A stretch of DNA of 50,621 nucleotides from Actinacidiphila rubida (GCF_900110255.1 NZ_FODD01000049.1:1-50621); one strand, 5' to 3'; numbered from the stretch's first letter, positions 7,886 through 16,950 are shown. Numbers and translations are program-made. Notes: generated by a model not told the origin, from the sequence alone.

Positions 7886-10234
7886 TCAGCGTGCACCCGG
7901 GCCGGCCCCGGCGCCGAGTGTGACGGTGATCTTGAGGTGCTTCATGATCGGCTGGTCGCTCTGGGTGCTGGTGTCGGCCAGCGAGCACAGCACGTTCATC
8001 TCCGGCATGTAGCCGGCCGCGCAGCCGCGGGGGATGTCGTAGGGCACGGCGAGATAGCCCTCCAGCGAGCGGGTGCTGCCGTCCCGGGCGGTGCTGGTGA
8101 TGTCCACCGGGTCGAACTCGCCGATGCCGCGCTCCCTCATGTCGGCGCGGTTCATGAAGATGAGTGTCCGCAGGTTGTTGACCCCCCGGTAGCGGTCGTT
8201 GTCGGAGTAGATGGTGGTGTTCCACTGGTCGTGGGAGCGCATCGTGCCCAGGGCCAGGGTGCCCGGCGCGGGGACGACGTCGGGCAGCGGGGCGCTGGAG
8301 AACTCGGCGCGCCCGGACGGGGTGAGGAAGACCAGTTCGCGGGCGGGCTGCCGGATCCGGAAGCCCAGCGGCAGCCGCACCCGGCGGTTGAAGTCCTCGA
8401 AGCCGTCGAGGACCTGCGCCATGGTGTCGCGGATCCGGTCGTAGTCCTCGACGTACCAGGCCCACGGGGTGTCGCTGTCCGGCAGCGCGGCCCTGGCCAT
8501 GCCCGCGACGATGGCGGGCTCGGACAGCAGGTTCGGCGAGGCGGGGCGCTTCATGCCGACGGACCGGTGCACCATGCTCATCGAGTCCTCGACGGTGGTG
8601 CTCTGCAGGCCGCTGCGCTGGTTGTCCTTCTCCGTACGCCCGAGGCACGGCAGGATCAGCGCCTGCCTGCCGTGCACGAGGTGGCTGCGGTTGAGCTTGG
8701 TGCTCACCTGCACCGTCAGGGCGAGCTTGCGCAGTCCCTCGTAGGTGTACGGGGTGTCGGGTGCCGCGAGCGCGAAGTTGCCCCCCATGCCGATGAAGAC
8801 CTTCATGTCACCGCGGTGCATGGCGGCGATGGTGCGGACGGTGTCCAGGCCGTGCTCACGGGGCGGGTCGATGCCGCACACGCTCGCCAGCCGGTCCAGG
8901 AACTCCGGGGTCGGACGGTGGTCGATGCCGCAGGTGCGGTTGCCCTGCACGTTGCTGTGCCCGCGCACCGGTGAGGGGCCGGCGCCTTCGCGGCCCAGGT
9001 TCCCGCGCAGCAGGAGCAGGTTGACGATCTCGCGCACCGTGTCCACACCGTGCTCGTGCTGGGTGAGGCCCAGGCACCAGCTGAAGATGCTGCGGTCGGC
9101 CTCGCGGTAGACGCCCGCGACACGGAGGATGTCGGCCCGGCCGACCCCCGACTGACGCTCGATCTCCTCCCAGGAGGTGGACCGGCACACCTCCTCGTAC
9201 TCCTCGAAGCCGCTGGTGTAGCGCTCCACGAACTCCCGGTCCACGGACTTGGGGTCGGTCGACGCCTGCTCCAGGATGGCCTTGGCCATGCCGCGCACCA
9301 GCGCCATGTCGCCGCCGATGCGCGGCTGGACGTTGAGGGTGCTGGTCCTGGTCGACTTGAACAGGGCCATGTCGACGAACTCGTGCGGCACGATCGTGCG
9401 GGTGGCGGCAGCCTCGACCAGCGGGTTGATGTGCACGATCGCCGCGCCGCGGCGATAGGCGTCGGCCAGCGCGGTGAGCATGCGCGGCGCGTTGGAGGCC
9501 GCGTTGACGCCCATGATGAAGAGGGCGTCCGTGCACTCCCAGTCCTTGAGGTCCGCGGTGCCCTTGCCGGTGCCCAGCGCGGCCTGCAGGGCGCGGCCGC
9601 TGGCCTCGTGGCACATGTTGGAGCAGTCGGGCAGGTTGTTGGTGCCCAGCTCGCGGGCCATCAGCTGGTAGAGGAACGTCGCCTCGTTGCCGAGCCTCCC
9701 CGAGGTGTAGAAGGCGGCCTGGTGGGGGCTCTCCAGCTCCCGCAGTGTCCGCCCGACCAGGTCGAACGCGTCCTTCCAGCTGATCGGGACGTAGTGGTCG
9801 GTCGCCGCGTCGTAGACCATCGGCTCGGTGAGGCGGCCCTGGTCCTCCAGCGCGAAGTCGGTCCACTCCTCCAGCTCGGTCACGGTGTGCGTGGCGAAGA
9901 AGTCGCGACGGACCCGCTTCGCGGTCATCTCCCACGTGACGTGCTTGATGCCGTTCTCGCAGATGTCGAGGTGCAGGCCCTTGGTGTCGTCGGGCCACGC
10001 GCAGCCGGGGCAGTCGAAGCCGCCGTTCTCGTGGTTCATCCGCATGATGGCGCGCGAGCCCTCGACGACGGTGTGCTCGCCGAACAGGACCTTGGTCACG
10101 CTGCGTGCGGCGCCCCAGCCGGCGGCGGGGTGGTGGTACGGCCGGAAGTGCGGGGGCTCGGTGGGCTCCGCCCCCACCGACGGCTCCTCGGGGGGACGGC
10201 TGCTGTCGGAGGTGCTCACATCAGAGGCGTTCAC
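7886..10234 (-). CDS. FdhF/YdeP-family molybdopterin-dependent oxidoreductase
   Basis: 782 aa from GTG 10234, which has a GGAAGG ribosome binding site 6 nt upstream; GTG 10219 is an alternative. The family hallmark FDCPGCAWPDD (C75, C78) is followed by molybdopterin oxidoreductase blocks (AFYTSGRLGNEATFLYQLMA; CSNMCHEASG with C204 and C208; LLRGNLGREGAGPSPVRGHS) and a C-terminal dinucleotide-binding domain (THDQW-like SHDQWNTTIYSDNDRYRGV). C208 is at about the position of the metal ligand in formate dehydrogenases, but I cannot confirm the alignment. E. coli YdeP is linked to acid resistance and its reaction is unsettled. No FdhD, cytochrome or iron-sulphur partner gene is adjacent. Confidence 0.9.
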   Translation of the reverse strand: MNASDVSTSDSSRPPEEPSVGAEPTEPPHFRPYHHPAAGWGAARSVTKVLFGEHTVVEGSRAIMRMNHENGGFDCPGCAWPDDTKGLHLDICENGIKHVTWEMTAKRVRRDFFATHTVTELEEWTDFALEDQGRLTEPMVYDAATDHYVPISWKDAFDLVGRTLRELESPHQAAFYTSGRLGNEATFLYQLMARELGTNNLPDCSNMCHEASGRALQAALGTGKGTADLKDWECTDALFIMGVNAASNAPRMLTALADAYRRGAAIVHINPLVEAAATRTIVPHEFVDMALFKSTRTSTLNVQPRIGGDMALVRGMAKAILEQASTDPKSVDREFVERYTSGFEEYEEVCRSTSWEEIERQSGVGRADILRVAGVYREADRSIFSWCLGLTQHEHGVDTVREIVNLLLLRGNLGREGAGPSPVRGHSNVQGNRTCGIDHRPTPEFLDRLASVCGIDPPREHGLDTVRTIAAMHRGDMKVFIGMGGNFALAAPDTPYTYEGLRKLALTVQVSTKLNRSHLVHGRQALILPCLGRTEKDNQRSGLQSTTVEDSMSMVHRSVGMKRPASPNLLSEPAIVAGMARAALPDSDTPWAWYVEDYDRIRDTMAQVLDGFEDFNRRVRLPLGFRIRQPARELVFLTPSGRAEFSSAPLPDVVPAPGTLALGTMRSHDQWNTTIYSDNDRYRGVNNLRTLIFMNRADMRERGIGEFDPVDITSTARDGSTRSLEGYLAVPYDIPRGCAAGYMPEMNVLCSLADTSTQSDQPIMKHLKITVTLGAGAGPGAR

Positions 10235-10508
10235 GGGGGTCCTTCCGACGTTCTCGCGCGCGCCCGGCCGGCGGGCCCGGGGTACGCGCGACAGGCTACG
10301 GTCGCCGGTTGCGGCCTGCATGTCGGACACGTCATGGCCCGGAGGGGCCCCCGACCACGGGTGCGATGCCCGCCGCTGGGGAACGTCGCAGCTCAGGGCC
10401 GTGACGCCGCCCCGGGTGGCGGTACGGTCCCGGCTTGCGGGGCCGGTGCTGCGGCGTTTGAGTGGAAGGGGGCACGACTCTCCCGTGCCGACCGCAGCAG
10501 GAGCTGAC

Positions 10509-10695
10509 ATGACGACCCCGTTTGGTTCGGCCACCGGCCGGTCCGACCCGTTCGGCGGCCTTCTCCACCGCTCCTTCGGGATGCCCCCGGAGTCGACGCC
10601 TCTGGTGCAGCGGGTTGCGTGGGGAGGCCGAGCCGGGCGGCACCATCGTCGCGGACGCCCAGGACGGTGTCCTGACCTGCGTGGTCCGTCACGAG
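10509..10695 (+). pseudogene. Remnant of a Clp ATPase gene (both ends, middle deleted)
   Basis: The ATG at 10509 has an intact AGGAG ribosome binding site. The first ~36 codons (MTTPFGSATGRSDPFGGLLH ... PESTPLVQRV) resemble the N-terminus of Streptomyces ClpC-like ATPases, which also begin with a short Phe/Gly/Pro/Asp stretch and VQRV. From about 10623 a second frame (+1) reads EAEPGGTIVADAQDGVLTC, like the extreme C-terminus of such proteins. The ~700 residues between, including both AAA+ domains, are missing and the two ends are in different frames. Family assignment is from memory of the N- and C-terminal sequences. Between 10235 and 10508 I see only the oxidoreductase leader and a short TGTCGGACA palindrome (10321-10329). 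Confidence 0.45.
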
Positions 10696-10853
10696 TGGGC
10701 GCGCGGGGACGCGGGCGACGACGGCCCGGGCGGCACATCAGCAGACGCAACGGACTCCGTGGAGACGGCGGACCAAGCCGTCTCCGCGAGGACGCGGGCG
10801 GTCCGCCGGACGGCGGGACGGCCGCGGGTCGGGACGCCGAGGAAGGATGAGCC

Positions 10854-11039
10854 ATGGCGCACCACCACAAGTCGAACAAGGCGGTCGAGGGCGACCCGGA
10901 CACCGGGCACAGGGGCGGCATGCCCCGGCGTCCGGACGACGCGGAGCTCGAGGAGCGCACCATGGAGGAGCGCGAGGAGATCGGCCTGAACCCGGAGCCC
11001 GGGAGGTCGGGCACCGAACGGAGCGCGGAGGACGAGTAG
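10854..11039 (+). CDS. Small hydrophilic protein of unknown function
   Basis: 61 aa, MAHHHKSNKAVEGDPDTGHR to SGTERSAEDE. It is strongly charged, with an acidic central helix (DDAELEERTMEEREEIG) and no membrane segment. A GGAAGGA ribosome binding site lies 6-7 nt before the ATG, and third positions are mostly G/C, which favours a real gene. No domain recognised. The length and composition resemble disordered stress-related small proteins of actinobacteria, but this is only an impression. Confidence 0.6.
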   Translation: MAHHHKSNKAVEGDPDTGHRGGMPRRPDDAELEERTMEEREEIGLNPEPGRSGTERSAEDE

Positions 11040-11101
11040 CCGGAACAGCCGCACCGGACCGGTCCCGCGGCCGGTGAAATCCCCCTGCGCGACCGGGGAG
11101 T

Positions 11102-11644
11102 TCAGTCCTCGTGCTCGCCGTGGGCCGCGGCTTCCGCGCGGGCGGCCACCACGGCCTCGCGGCGGCCGACGACCATGGCGGTGGCGACCGTGCTCGCGGC
11201 GAAGGCCGTCATGACCATGGCCGCGCTGTTCAGCCGGTGGCCGGTGACGTGGTCGAGCGAGTAGCGGCCGGGACCGGCGACGCCGAGGGCGGCGGCCACG
11301 AAGCCGAGGAAGGCCGGGTACTCGAAACCCCCGGACTGGGCGAAGAAGCCGCCGGGGCGGTGGACGGCGGTGGCCCCGGCCATCGCGCCGGCCGCGGCCG
11401 CGCCGGCGGCCGGAGTGGCGACGCCGAGCGCGAGCAGCAGCCCGCCGCCGGCCTCACCGGCACCGGCGGCCATGGCGCTCTGCCTGCCGGGGCGGAACCC
11501 CATGGCCTCCATCGCCTTCTCCGTGCCGTCGAGCCCGCCGCCGCCGAACCAGCCGAACAGCTTCTGCGCGCCGTGGGCGAAGAGCACGCCACCGGTGCCC
11601 ACGCGCAGGGCCAGCAGGCCCAGGTCCTTGCGGTCGAGGCACAT
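11102..11644 (-). CDS. DoxX-family membrane protein
   Basis: 180 aa from ATG 11644, with GGAAGG 12 nt upstream. The N-terminal block LALRVGTGGVLFAHGAQKLF followed by GWFGGGGLDGT is the DoxX signature, and four hydrophobic segments follow. DoxX-type proteins are small inner-membrane proteins; some are linked to redox or thiol stress with SodA/SseA in mycobacteria, others are quinone-binding subunits. The specific role here is unknown. It is divergent from the GreA-like gene across 208 bp. Confidence 0.88.
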   Translation of the reverse strand: MCLDRKDLGLLALRVGTGGVLFAHGAQKLFGWFGGGGLDGTEKAMEAMGFRPGRQSAMAAGAGEAGGGLLLALGVATPAAGAAAAGAMAGATAVHRPGGFFAQSGGFEYPAFLGFVAAALGVAGPGRYSLDHVTGHRLNSAAMVMTAFAASTVATAMVVGRREAVVAARAEAAAHGEHED

Positions 11645-11852
11645 GTCGGTCGGCTTCCTTCCGTGCACGGAACGGGTCGTCCCAGTCTTGGGCACCCCCC
11701 TGCGGAGCGCCCCTCGGGCTGGGCCACCCAGGTCCGCCACCCGAGTCCGCCGCCGAGGTCCGCGGCCCGGGTCGCGGCCCGGGCGGCGCTGTTATGCTGT
11801 GCGACGTCCGTGATGTCACGAATTGCCCGTCCCCGACTTCCCGGGAGCACGC

Positions 11853-12329
11853 ATGGCCGGCGAACCCGCACCGATCAGTCCTGACGCGCGCCGGGCCCTG
11901 GAGAAGGACCTGGCGGACCTGCGCGCCGAACGGGACGCGGTCGCCGCGACGTTGCGCGGCGGCAACGACTACGAGGGCGACCGTGCCGACCAGGCCGACG
12001 AACTCCAGCGCGCCGACGACCTCACCCGCCTGGACGACCGCATCGACGAACTCACCGACCGCCTCAAGCAGGCGGCCGTCGCCGGCCCGCCCGCGAAGGG
12101 CGTGGCGGGGGTCGGCAGCAGGGTGACCGTGCGGTTCGCGGACGGCACCACGCAGACCCTGCACATCGGCGAGATCGCCGACGACGAGGACCCGTCCGTC
12201 GTCACCGCGGACAGCCCGCTCGGCCGGGCCCTGATGGGCCGCCGCAGCGGCGACGCGGTCGCCTACGACGCGCCGGCCGGCCCGTCCACGGCGACGGTCA
12301 CCTCGGTGGGCGACACCCACTCCCGTTGA
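11853..12329 (+). CDS. GreA/GreB-family transcription factor-like protein
   Basis: 158 aa. The N-terminal coiled coil (residues ~8-75: ARRALEKDLADLRAERDAVA ... DDRIDELTDRLKQA) carries a loop with acidic residues (GGNDYEGDRADQADEL) where GreA has its catalytic acidic tip. The C-terminal FKBP-like domain reads VGSRVTVRFADGTTQTLHIG and ends AVAYDAPAGPSTATVTSV. It is probably an accessory Gre-like factor that enters the RNA polymerase secondary channel, and the altered tip leaves cleavage activity uncertain. ATG 11853 has CGGGAG 5-6 nt upstream. A TATGCT (11793-11798) and a CGTGA/TCACG dyad (11809-11820) in the leader may be its promoter region. Confidence 0.82.
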   Translation: MAGEPAPISPDARRALEKDLADLRAERDAVAATLRGGNDYEGDRADQADELQRADDLTRLDDRIDELTDRLKQAAVAGPPAKGVAGVGSRVTVRFADGTTQTLHIGEIADDEDPSVVTADSPLGRALMGRRSGDAVAYDAPAGPSTATVTSVGDTHSR

Positions 12330-12378
12330 CCCGCCGCTCCCCCGTCCCGGGGCCGCCGTGGCGAACGGGCGCCCCGGC

Positions 12379-14487
12379 CTACGGAGGGCTGCCGGTGCTG
12401 GTGCCCGTCGGCACGGCGGCCCCGGGACGGGGGACCGCCCGCGCGGGCGGGACGGCCGCGGGTACCGGCTCGGCCAGGTGACGCTGCAGCAGCCGGTGCC
12501 GGAACTCGTAGTAGCCGTTGACCTCGCGCAGCACCCCGCGGTCCCGCGCGTCCTCCAGGAAGGCCACGAGGCGCCACGGCGTGTGGCCGCGCAAGGCCAG
12601 CCAGATCCGGGCGGTCAGGAACCGTCCCCACGAACTGGAACCGGCGGCCATCAGCCCGAGCCCGGTGGCACTGAGGAGCGCGCCGCTCGCCGCCCCGAGC
12701 AGCGCCTCGACGCCGCGCGGCAGATGGTCGATCAGCGTCACGTCGTCCAGTTGCGGGCGGCGGCGGCCGTCCTTGATCGAGGCGCCGAGGTAGGCGCCGG
12801 TGAAGGCCCCCGGTACCGCGCCGAGCAGCAGCGCGTAGAGCACGGTGGCGCGGTCCGAGCGCAGCAGGCTGACCGGGGTGACGGCCTCCATCGGGTCGCT
12901 GGGCTCGCTGAAGTGGCGCGCGGCCGCGAAGGTGCTGCCGCTGAGCAGCCCGCCGATGACGGCGTAGTGCGGCTCGCCGTACAGCACGAGCACGATCACC
13001 GCGCAGGCCAGACCGCCCACCGCCCCGAAGCCCAGGACCCGTTGGAGGGCGTGCGCGGTCGGCGGGCGGACGGACCGCAGGCGGGGTTTGGCGCGGCGGG
13101 GGTCGTCGGGCGAGACCAGCTCCACGGCCATGGCGCCGGCCAGGGCGGCCCCGAGCCCGATCCACAGACCGGTCCAGGGCCGGGAGAACAGTGCGAACAG
13201 CGCGACGGACACGGCCGAGCAGCCGACCGCCGCGTTCACCGTGGCGATCAGCGCGAACCCGGCGCCGGGCACCGCCCGGTACACGTGCCACCAGGCGAGC
13301 CGGCTGGTGCCGCGGTCCACGTGCCGGGCCAGGAACGCGAGATAGGCGCGGGCCCTGGCGGCCGGCATGCCGCGGCGCAGCCGGTCGGGTCTGCGGGGGT
13401 AGGCGCGCTCCACGAAGGAACCGAGCAGATGGCGTCGGATCAGGTCCTCGGCGTCGGGGCCGGTGACGGACGTCAGGTGGGCCGGGAGCACGCCGCGCAG
13501 GGCCACGGCCAGGGACAGCATGAACGGGGTGGCCAGCACGCGGGCGAGAGGCCCGTCGGGCTGGGCGGCGAGGGCCGCGACCAGTGGCTGCGGGCCGTCG
13601 CCGAGTGCCGATTCCAGTGCCCCGCCGGCCTCGTCGGCGCGCAGTGGCTGCAGGCGGACGAGCAGCGTCTCCGTGAGCCGAGGCCCGGGCCCCAGCGCGT
13701 CGAAGTCCTCGGCCCGGCAGGTCAGGACGAAGGAGCGGCCTTCCAGCTCGTCCTGGACCCGCAGCACCGCGGCGGCCGGGTCCGACACCTCGTCGAGACC
13801 GTCGAGCACCGGCAGCACCCGGTGCCTGACGAGCAGTTCCGCGATGTCCCGGCCCCTGGCCTCGTCGGCCAACGGCGGGTAGTTGCGGGCGAGTTCCTCG
13901 GTCATCCACTCGGCGAGCGAGCGGGCGGGGTCCCAGGAGGAGAGCTGGAACAGCACGGGCACGACGGGCTCGCGCTCGGCCAGTTCCAGGGTCAGCAGCA
14001 CGCACAGGGCGGTCTTGCCGGCGCCGGGCTCGCCGGTGACGACCAGCCGCGCGAGGTGCCCGGCACGGGCGCTGCGGGCGAACGCGCCGGTCAGCTGGTC
14101 GAGGACGCCCTCGTCCGGCAGGTCGGCCGACAGCCGGGTGGACCGTTCCGAACCGGGCTCACGGCGCCAGCGCACCGCTATCCGGCGCTCGGCGTACAAC
14201 CCGCGGTGGCGGCTCTCTTCCAGCCAGTCCTCGCCGACCTTGCGGGCGAGCGCGGACGCGTGCTCGGTGGCGGCGGCGCCCAGGCCTCCCGCGCGGCGCC
14301 CGCCGGACTGCAGAGCGGTGAGCACGAGGGTGACGACGGTCAGCACGACCGGGACCATGGACGCCCACAGGTCCGTCGCCTTGAGGTCGCCGACGGCCAG
14401 CCCGTGCCCGGCGACCGCGAGGGTGGCGAGCAGGACGAGGCCGAGGAACGCGTAGATGATCCTCGTCAGGGTGCGTCGGGTCCTCAT
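12379..14487 (-). CDS. Membrane-anchored NACHT-type STAND NTPase
   Basis: 702 aa. Two N-terminal membrane helices (about residues 9-30 and 41-60), then a P-loop NTPase: Walker A GEPGAGKT at 152-159 and a NACHT-style Walker B VLPVLDGLDE at 224-233, followed by an arginine-finger-like SFVLTCRAEDF segment. From about residue 430 there are roughly six further hydrophobic segments, then a short soluble tail. STAND proteins of this kind are signal-gated switches, and NACHT members act in bacterial phage defence as well as eukaryotic immunity; membrane members are abundant in Streptomyces with unknown roles. The start overlaps the stop of the isoprenoid synthase gene by ATGA, so the two are co-translated. 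Confidence 0.85.
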   Translation of the reverse strand: MRTRRTLTRIIYAFLGLVLLATLAVAGHGLAVGDLKATDLWASMVPVVLTVVTLVLTALQSGGRRAGGLGAAATEHASALARKVGEDWLEESRHRGLYAERRIAVRWRREPGSERSTRLSADLPDEGVLDQLTGAFARSARAGHLARLVVTGEPGAGKTALCVLLTLELAEREPVVPVLFQLSSWDPARSLAEWMTEELARNYPPLADEARGRDIAELLVRHRVLPVLDGLDEVSDPAAAVLRVQDELEGRSFVLTCRAEDFDALGPGPRLTETLLVRLQPLRADEAGGALESALGDGPQPLVAALAAQPDGPLARVLATPFMLSLAVALRGVLPAHLTSVTGPDAEDLIRRHLLGSFVERAYPRRPDRLRRGMPAARARAYLAFLARHVDRGTSRLAWWHVYRAVPGAGFALIATVNAAVGCSAVSVALFALFSRPWTGLWIGLGAALAGAMAVELVSPDDPRRAKPRLRSVRPPTAHALQRVLGFGAVGGLACAVIVLVLYGEPHYAVIGGLLSGSTFAAARHFSEPSDPMEAVTPVSLLRSDRATVLYALLLGAVPGAFTGAYLGASIKDGRRRPQLDDVTLIDHLPRGVEALLGAASGALLSATGLGLMAAGSSSWGRFLTARIWLALRGHTPWRLVAFLEDARDRGVLREVNGYYEFRHRLLQRHLAEPVPAAVPPARAVPRPGAAVPTGTSTGSPP

Positions 14488-15467
14488 CGGGCGGTCTCCG
14501 GCGGAGCGGGCGGCAGGGCGTCGTCGGCGCGTGACAGGAAGGCCAGCGCGGCGGACCGCCGGGCGGGCCCCCTGGCCAGGCGTCCGAGGGCGGGCAGCCG
14601 GCGGGCCGCCCACGTCTTGAGGAGCAGGAAGAAGAGCATCCCGCAGTAGGGGGCGCTGGCGCGGCGGCCGTGGCAGCGCACCATGTCCGCGCGCAGTTCG
14701 AGCAGCCGGCGCGCGACGCCGTCCAGGGTCACCACGCCCCTCGACGCCAGGGTCGTCACGCCGTTCGCCCGGTCGCACTCGACGTCCATGCAGTCGTCGA
14801 GGGACTGCAGCGCCTCGCCGAGGTCCATGGCCAGCTCGCGTTCCGCGGGCGCCAGCGGGGACTTGACGACGCCGCACAGGACCAGGTTGGCGGCGGCGCC
14901 CTTCCCGCGGATGATCTTCTCCAGGACGTCGGTGGGTACGTCGGGTTCGCGCTGCCGGCGGGAGAGCACCTGGAACTCGTGGAGCGTGACCAGCGCGTCG
15001 AGCAGCGCGGCGTCCGGCGGGTGATGGAGCCGCCGCTCGATGCCGCGGACGAGGCGGCCGAGGAGCGTTTCGACGGGCGTGGCGGGCGTGAAGCGCCGGT
15101 TGCCCAGGAGGTCGGCGAGGCGGTCGTCGGCGGACGGGTCGCTGCCGCCGTCGATCAGGTCGTCGTAGAGGCGGGTGACGGCGCCGGCCAGCACCACCGC
15201 CTCCAGCGGTGGCCGCCGGTCCACCAGCGCCGCGTAACCCAGCACGGCGAGACCGAACTTCAGGGCAGCGGGACGTAACGACGCGACGACGTGGGCGTGT
15301 TCGCCGGAGCCGGCCAGGCACTCGTCGACCAGCGGCGCGGCCACCCGGTCGTAGGCGGCGCCGAGTTCCGGCATCGACCGGTACGCGATCGCCGCGGCCG
15401 CCGGCAGCCCGCGGGACATCCCCAGACAGCGCAGCAGAGCGCCCAGCTCCGCGATCCTCTGCCCCAT
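14484..15467 (-). CDS. Class I isoprenoid (polyprenyl diphosphate) synthase-like protein
   Basis: 327 aa. First aspartate-rich motif DDLID at residues 102-106 (AVTRLYDDLIDGG), second motif DDCMD at 224-228 (ALQSLDDCMDVECD), and a Lys189-containing IIRGKGAAANLVLCG segment where trans-prenyltransferases have their KT motif. Both metal-binding motifs are intact, so catalysis is plausible. Product chain length cannot be judged, and a squalene/phytoene-synthase-like condensation is also possible. ATG 15467 follows a GGGAG site. There are no carotenoid, hopanoid or terpene cyclase genes nearby. The NACHT gene starts inside its stop codon, so the two probably act together. Confidence 0.75.
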   Translation of the reverse strand: MGQRIAELGALLRCLGMSRGLPAAAAIAYRSMPELGAAYDRVAAPLVDECLAGSGEHAHVVASLRPAALKFGLAVLGYAALVDRRPPLEAVVLAGAVTRLYDDLIDGGSDPSADDRLADLLGNRRFTPATPVETLLGRLVRGIERRLHHPPDAALLDALVTLHEFQVLSRRQREPDVPTDVLEKIIRGKGAAANLVLCGVVKSPLAPAERELAMDLGEALQSLDDCMDVECDRANGVTTLASRGVVTLDGVARRLLELRADMVRCHGRRASAPYCGMLFFLLLKTWAARRLPALGRLARGPARRSAALAFLSRADDALPPAPPETAR

Positions 15468-15565
15468 CCACGCTCCCGACGCCCTGCTGGATCAGAGCGT
15501 CCCACACCCCCGACAGCCGGTAAAGCGGTTCCCGGGAGGCCGGCTCCGGGGACCCGCCGCGGGGT

Positions 15566-16885
15566 TCAGCGGCCGCCGCGCCGCCACCGCCGCACAGCCG
15601 TTCCCGGGCCGCCGCACGCTCCCTGAGGATCCGTCACCCACTCCGCCATGCCGGCGACGACGGCCGGATCGAGGTGCTGGGGCACCTGATAGCCCGCGGG
15701 GGTGGAGGGCCCGGAGCCGGGGAAGAACATGTGGTCGTCGGCCTCGTGCACGCGCACGGTGACGTCCGGGCGACGGGCCAGGCCGGCCCGCCAGCGGGCG
15801 AGGTCCTGCTCCACGGTCACCTGGTAGTCGCGCCCGCCCTGCAGGACCAGCAGCGGCCTGTCCAGCGCGGCGGCCGTCGCGACCTGGTCGTAGTCCCGCA
15901 GGTCCAGCCAGTATGACGCCGGCCAGCCGAACAGCAGGTCCTGGGTGGGCGTGCCGGGTGCCAGGTCCGCTGCGGCGGCCCGGGCCGCCTGACGGGCGAC
16001 GGACGCCACGACCGAGGCTGCGTCGCCCGCGCCGTCGAGCGCGGCGAGACGGCGTGCGACGCGGACCGCGGCGTCCGGGAGCGGGTGCGCGTCCCCGGCC
16101 ATGATCACCACACCGGCGACGGCCGGGTCCGCGGCGGCGGCGCGCGGTGCGGCCTTTCCGCCACCGCTGTGCCCGGCGAGGAACACCCGGGCCGGATCCA
16201 CTCCCGGCTGCTCCTGGAGGAGGCGGACCGCGGCACGGGCGTGCGGCAGGTACTCGTCGGCCAGGGTGAAGCCCGGCTCGGCCGCCACCTCGCCGTGCAC
16301 GTAGGTGACCTTGTCGAACCGCAGGACCGCGATCCCCCGCTCGGCCAGGCCCCACGCCAGGTCCTTGAACGGCTTGTTGGGGCCGGTCGTCAGGTCCCGG
16401 TCGGACGGGCCTGAGGCGAGCAGCACCACCCCCGGACGCCCGCCGCGAGGCCTGCGGCGGCGGGGCAGCGTGAGGGTGCCGGGCACGGCGAGGGGGCCGG
16501 TGCCGACCGTGACGTCCCGCTCGGTGAAGCGCCCGCGGGCGGCGTACGGCGGCGGCGTCCACTCCTGGCCGGCCGGCGGCGCCAGCCGGAACCCGTGCAG
16601 CAGGCCTGCGCCGTCGACTGACATGACGGCGGTGAGGCCGCCGCGTTCGCCGTCCACGGGTACGTGCACGCGCACCAGGCCCTGGGCGCCGGGCTCGCTC
16701 CACGGCTCGCCCACGGCACGCACCGCGCCGAGCCGCGACAGCTCGCCCGACCAGGCCAGCGCCAGCGTCTCCGCGGACACGGCGTTCCGCAGCCGCGGGG
16801 CGAACCGTGCTTCGGCCTCCGCGAAGCGCCCGGCCCGCAGGTCCTCGACGACGGACGTCGCGACGGCGACCGGATCCGCTTCCAT
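15566..16885 (-). CDS. Alpha/beta hydrolase with N-terminal DUF3887-like domain
   Basis: 439 aa. Residues ~5-100 form a small domain like DUF3887 (ATSVVEDLRAGRFAEAEARF), often fused to hydrolases. The hydrolase part has VVLLASGPSDRD (oxyanion region), nucleophile Ser240 in GHSGGGK, the acid Asp in VLQGGRDYQV and His in DDHMFFPG. No signal peptide is seen, so it is cytoplasmic. ATG 16885 is preferred over GTG 16903 because a GGGGGA ribosome binding site precedes it. It is probably an esterase or peptidase of broad type. The divergent helix-turn-helix gene across 65 bp is the likely regulator. Confidence 0.88.
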   Translation of the reverse strand: MEADPVAVATSVVEDLRAGRFAEAEARFAPRLRNAVSAETLALAWSGELSRLGAVRAVGEPWSEPGAQGLVRVHVPVDGERGGLTAVMSVDGAGLLHGFRLAPPAGQEWTPPPYAARGRFTERDVTVGTGPLAVPGTLTLPRRRRPRGGRPGVVLLASGPSDRDLTTGPNKPFKDLAWGLAERGIAVLRFDKVTYVHGEVAAEPGFTLADEYLPHARAAVRLLQEQPGVDPARVFLAGHSGGGKAAPRAAAADPAVAGVVIMAGDAHPLPDAAVRVARRLAALDGAGDAASVVASVARQAARAAAADLAPGTPTQDLLFGWPASYWLDLRDYDQVATAAALDRPLLVLQGGRDYQVTVEQDLARWRAGLARRPDVTVRVHEADDHMFFPGSGPSTPAGYQVPQHLDPAVVAGMAEWVTDPQGACGGPGTAVRRWRRGGR

Positions 16886-16904
16886 GGTTCCCCCGCCCTC
16901 CACC

Positions 16905-16942
16905 GTTCTCAGTCTTTGCGAACGTTAGCATCTCATGAGAAC
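16905..16942. promoter_or_regulatory. Operator region between hydrolase and HTH regulator genes
   Basis: GTTCTCA (16905-16911) and TGAGAAC (16936-16942) are perfect inverted copies. The second overlaps a 10-bp palindrome TCTCATGAGA (16931-16940), and an AACGTT core lies between them. The 65-bp divergent spacer makes these the probable sites of the 16951 gene product. Confidence 0.5.
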
Positions 16943-16950
16943 GTGACCGG

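Noticed and set aside
12379..15467. Claiming a proven anti-phage island around the NACHT gene
   Set aside because: No other defence genes, integrase or prophage marks are visible; only the pair itself is notable.
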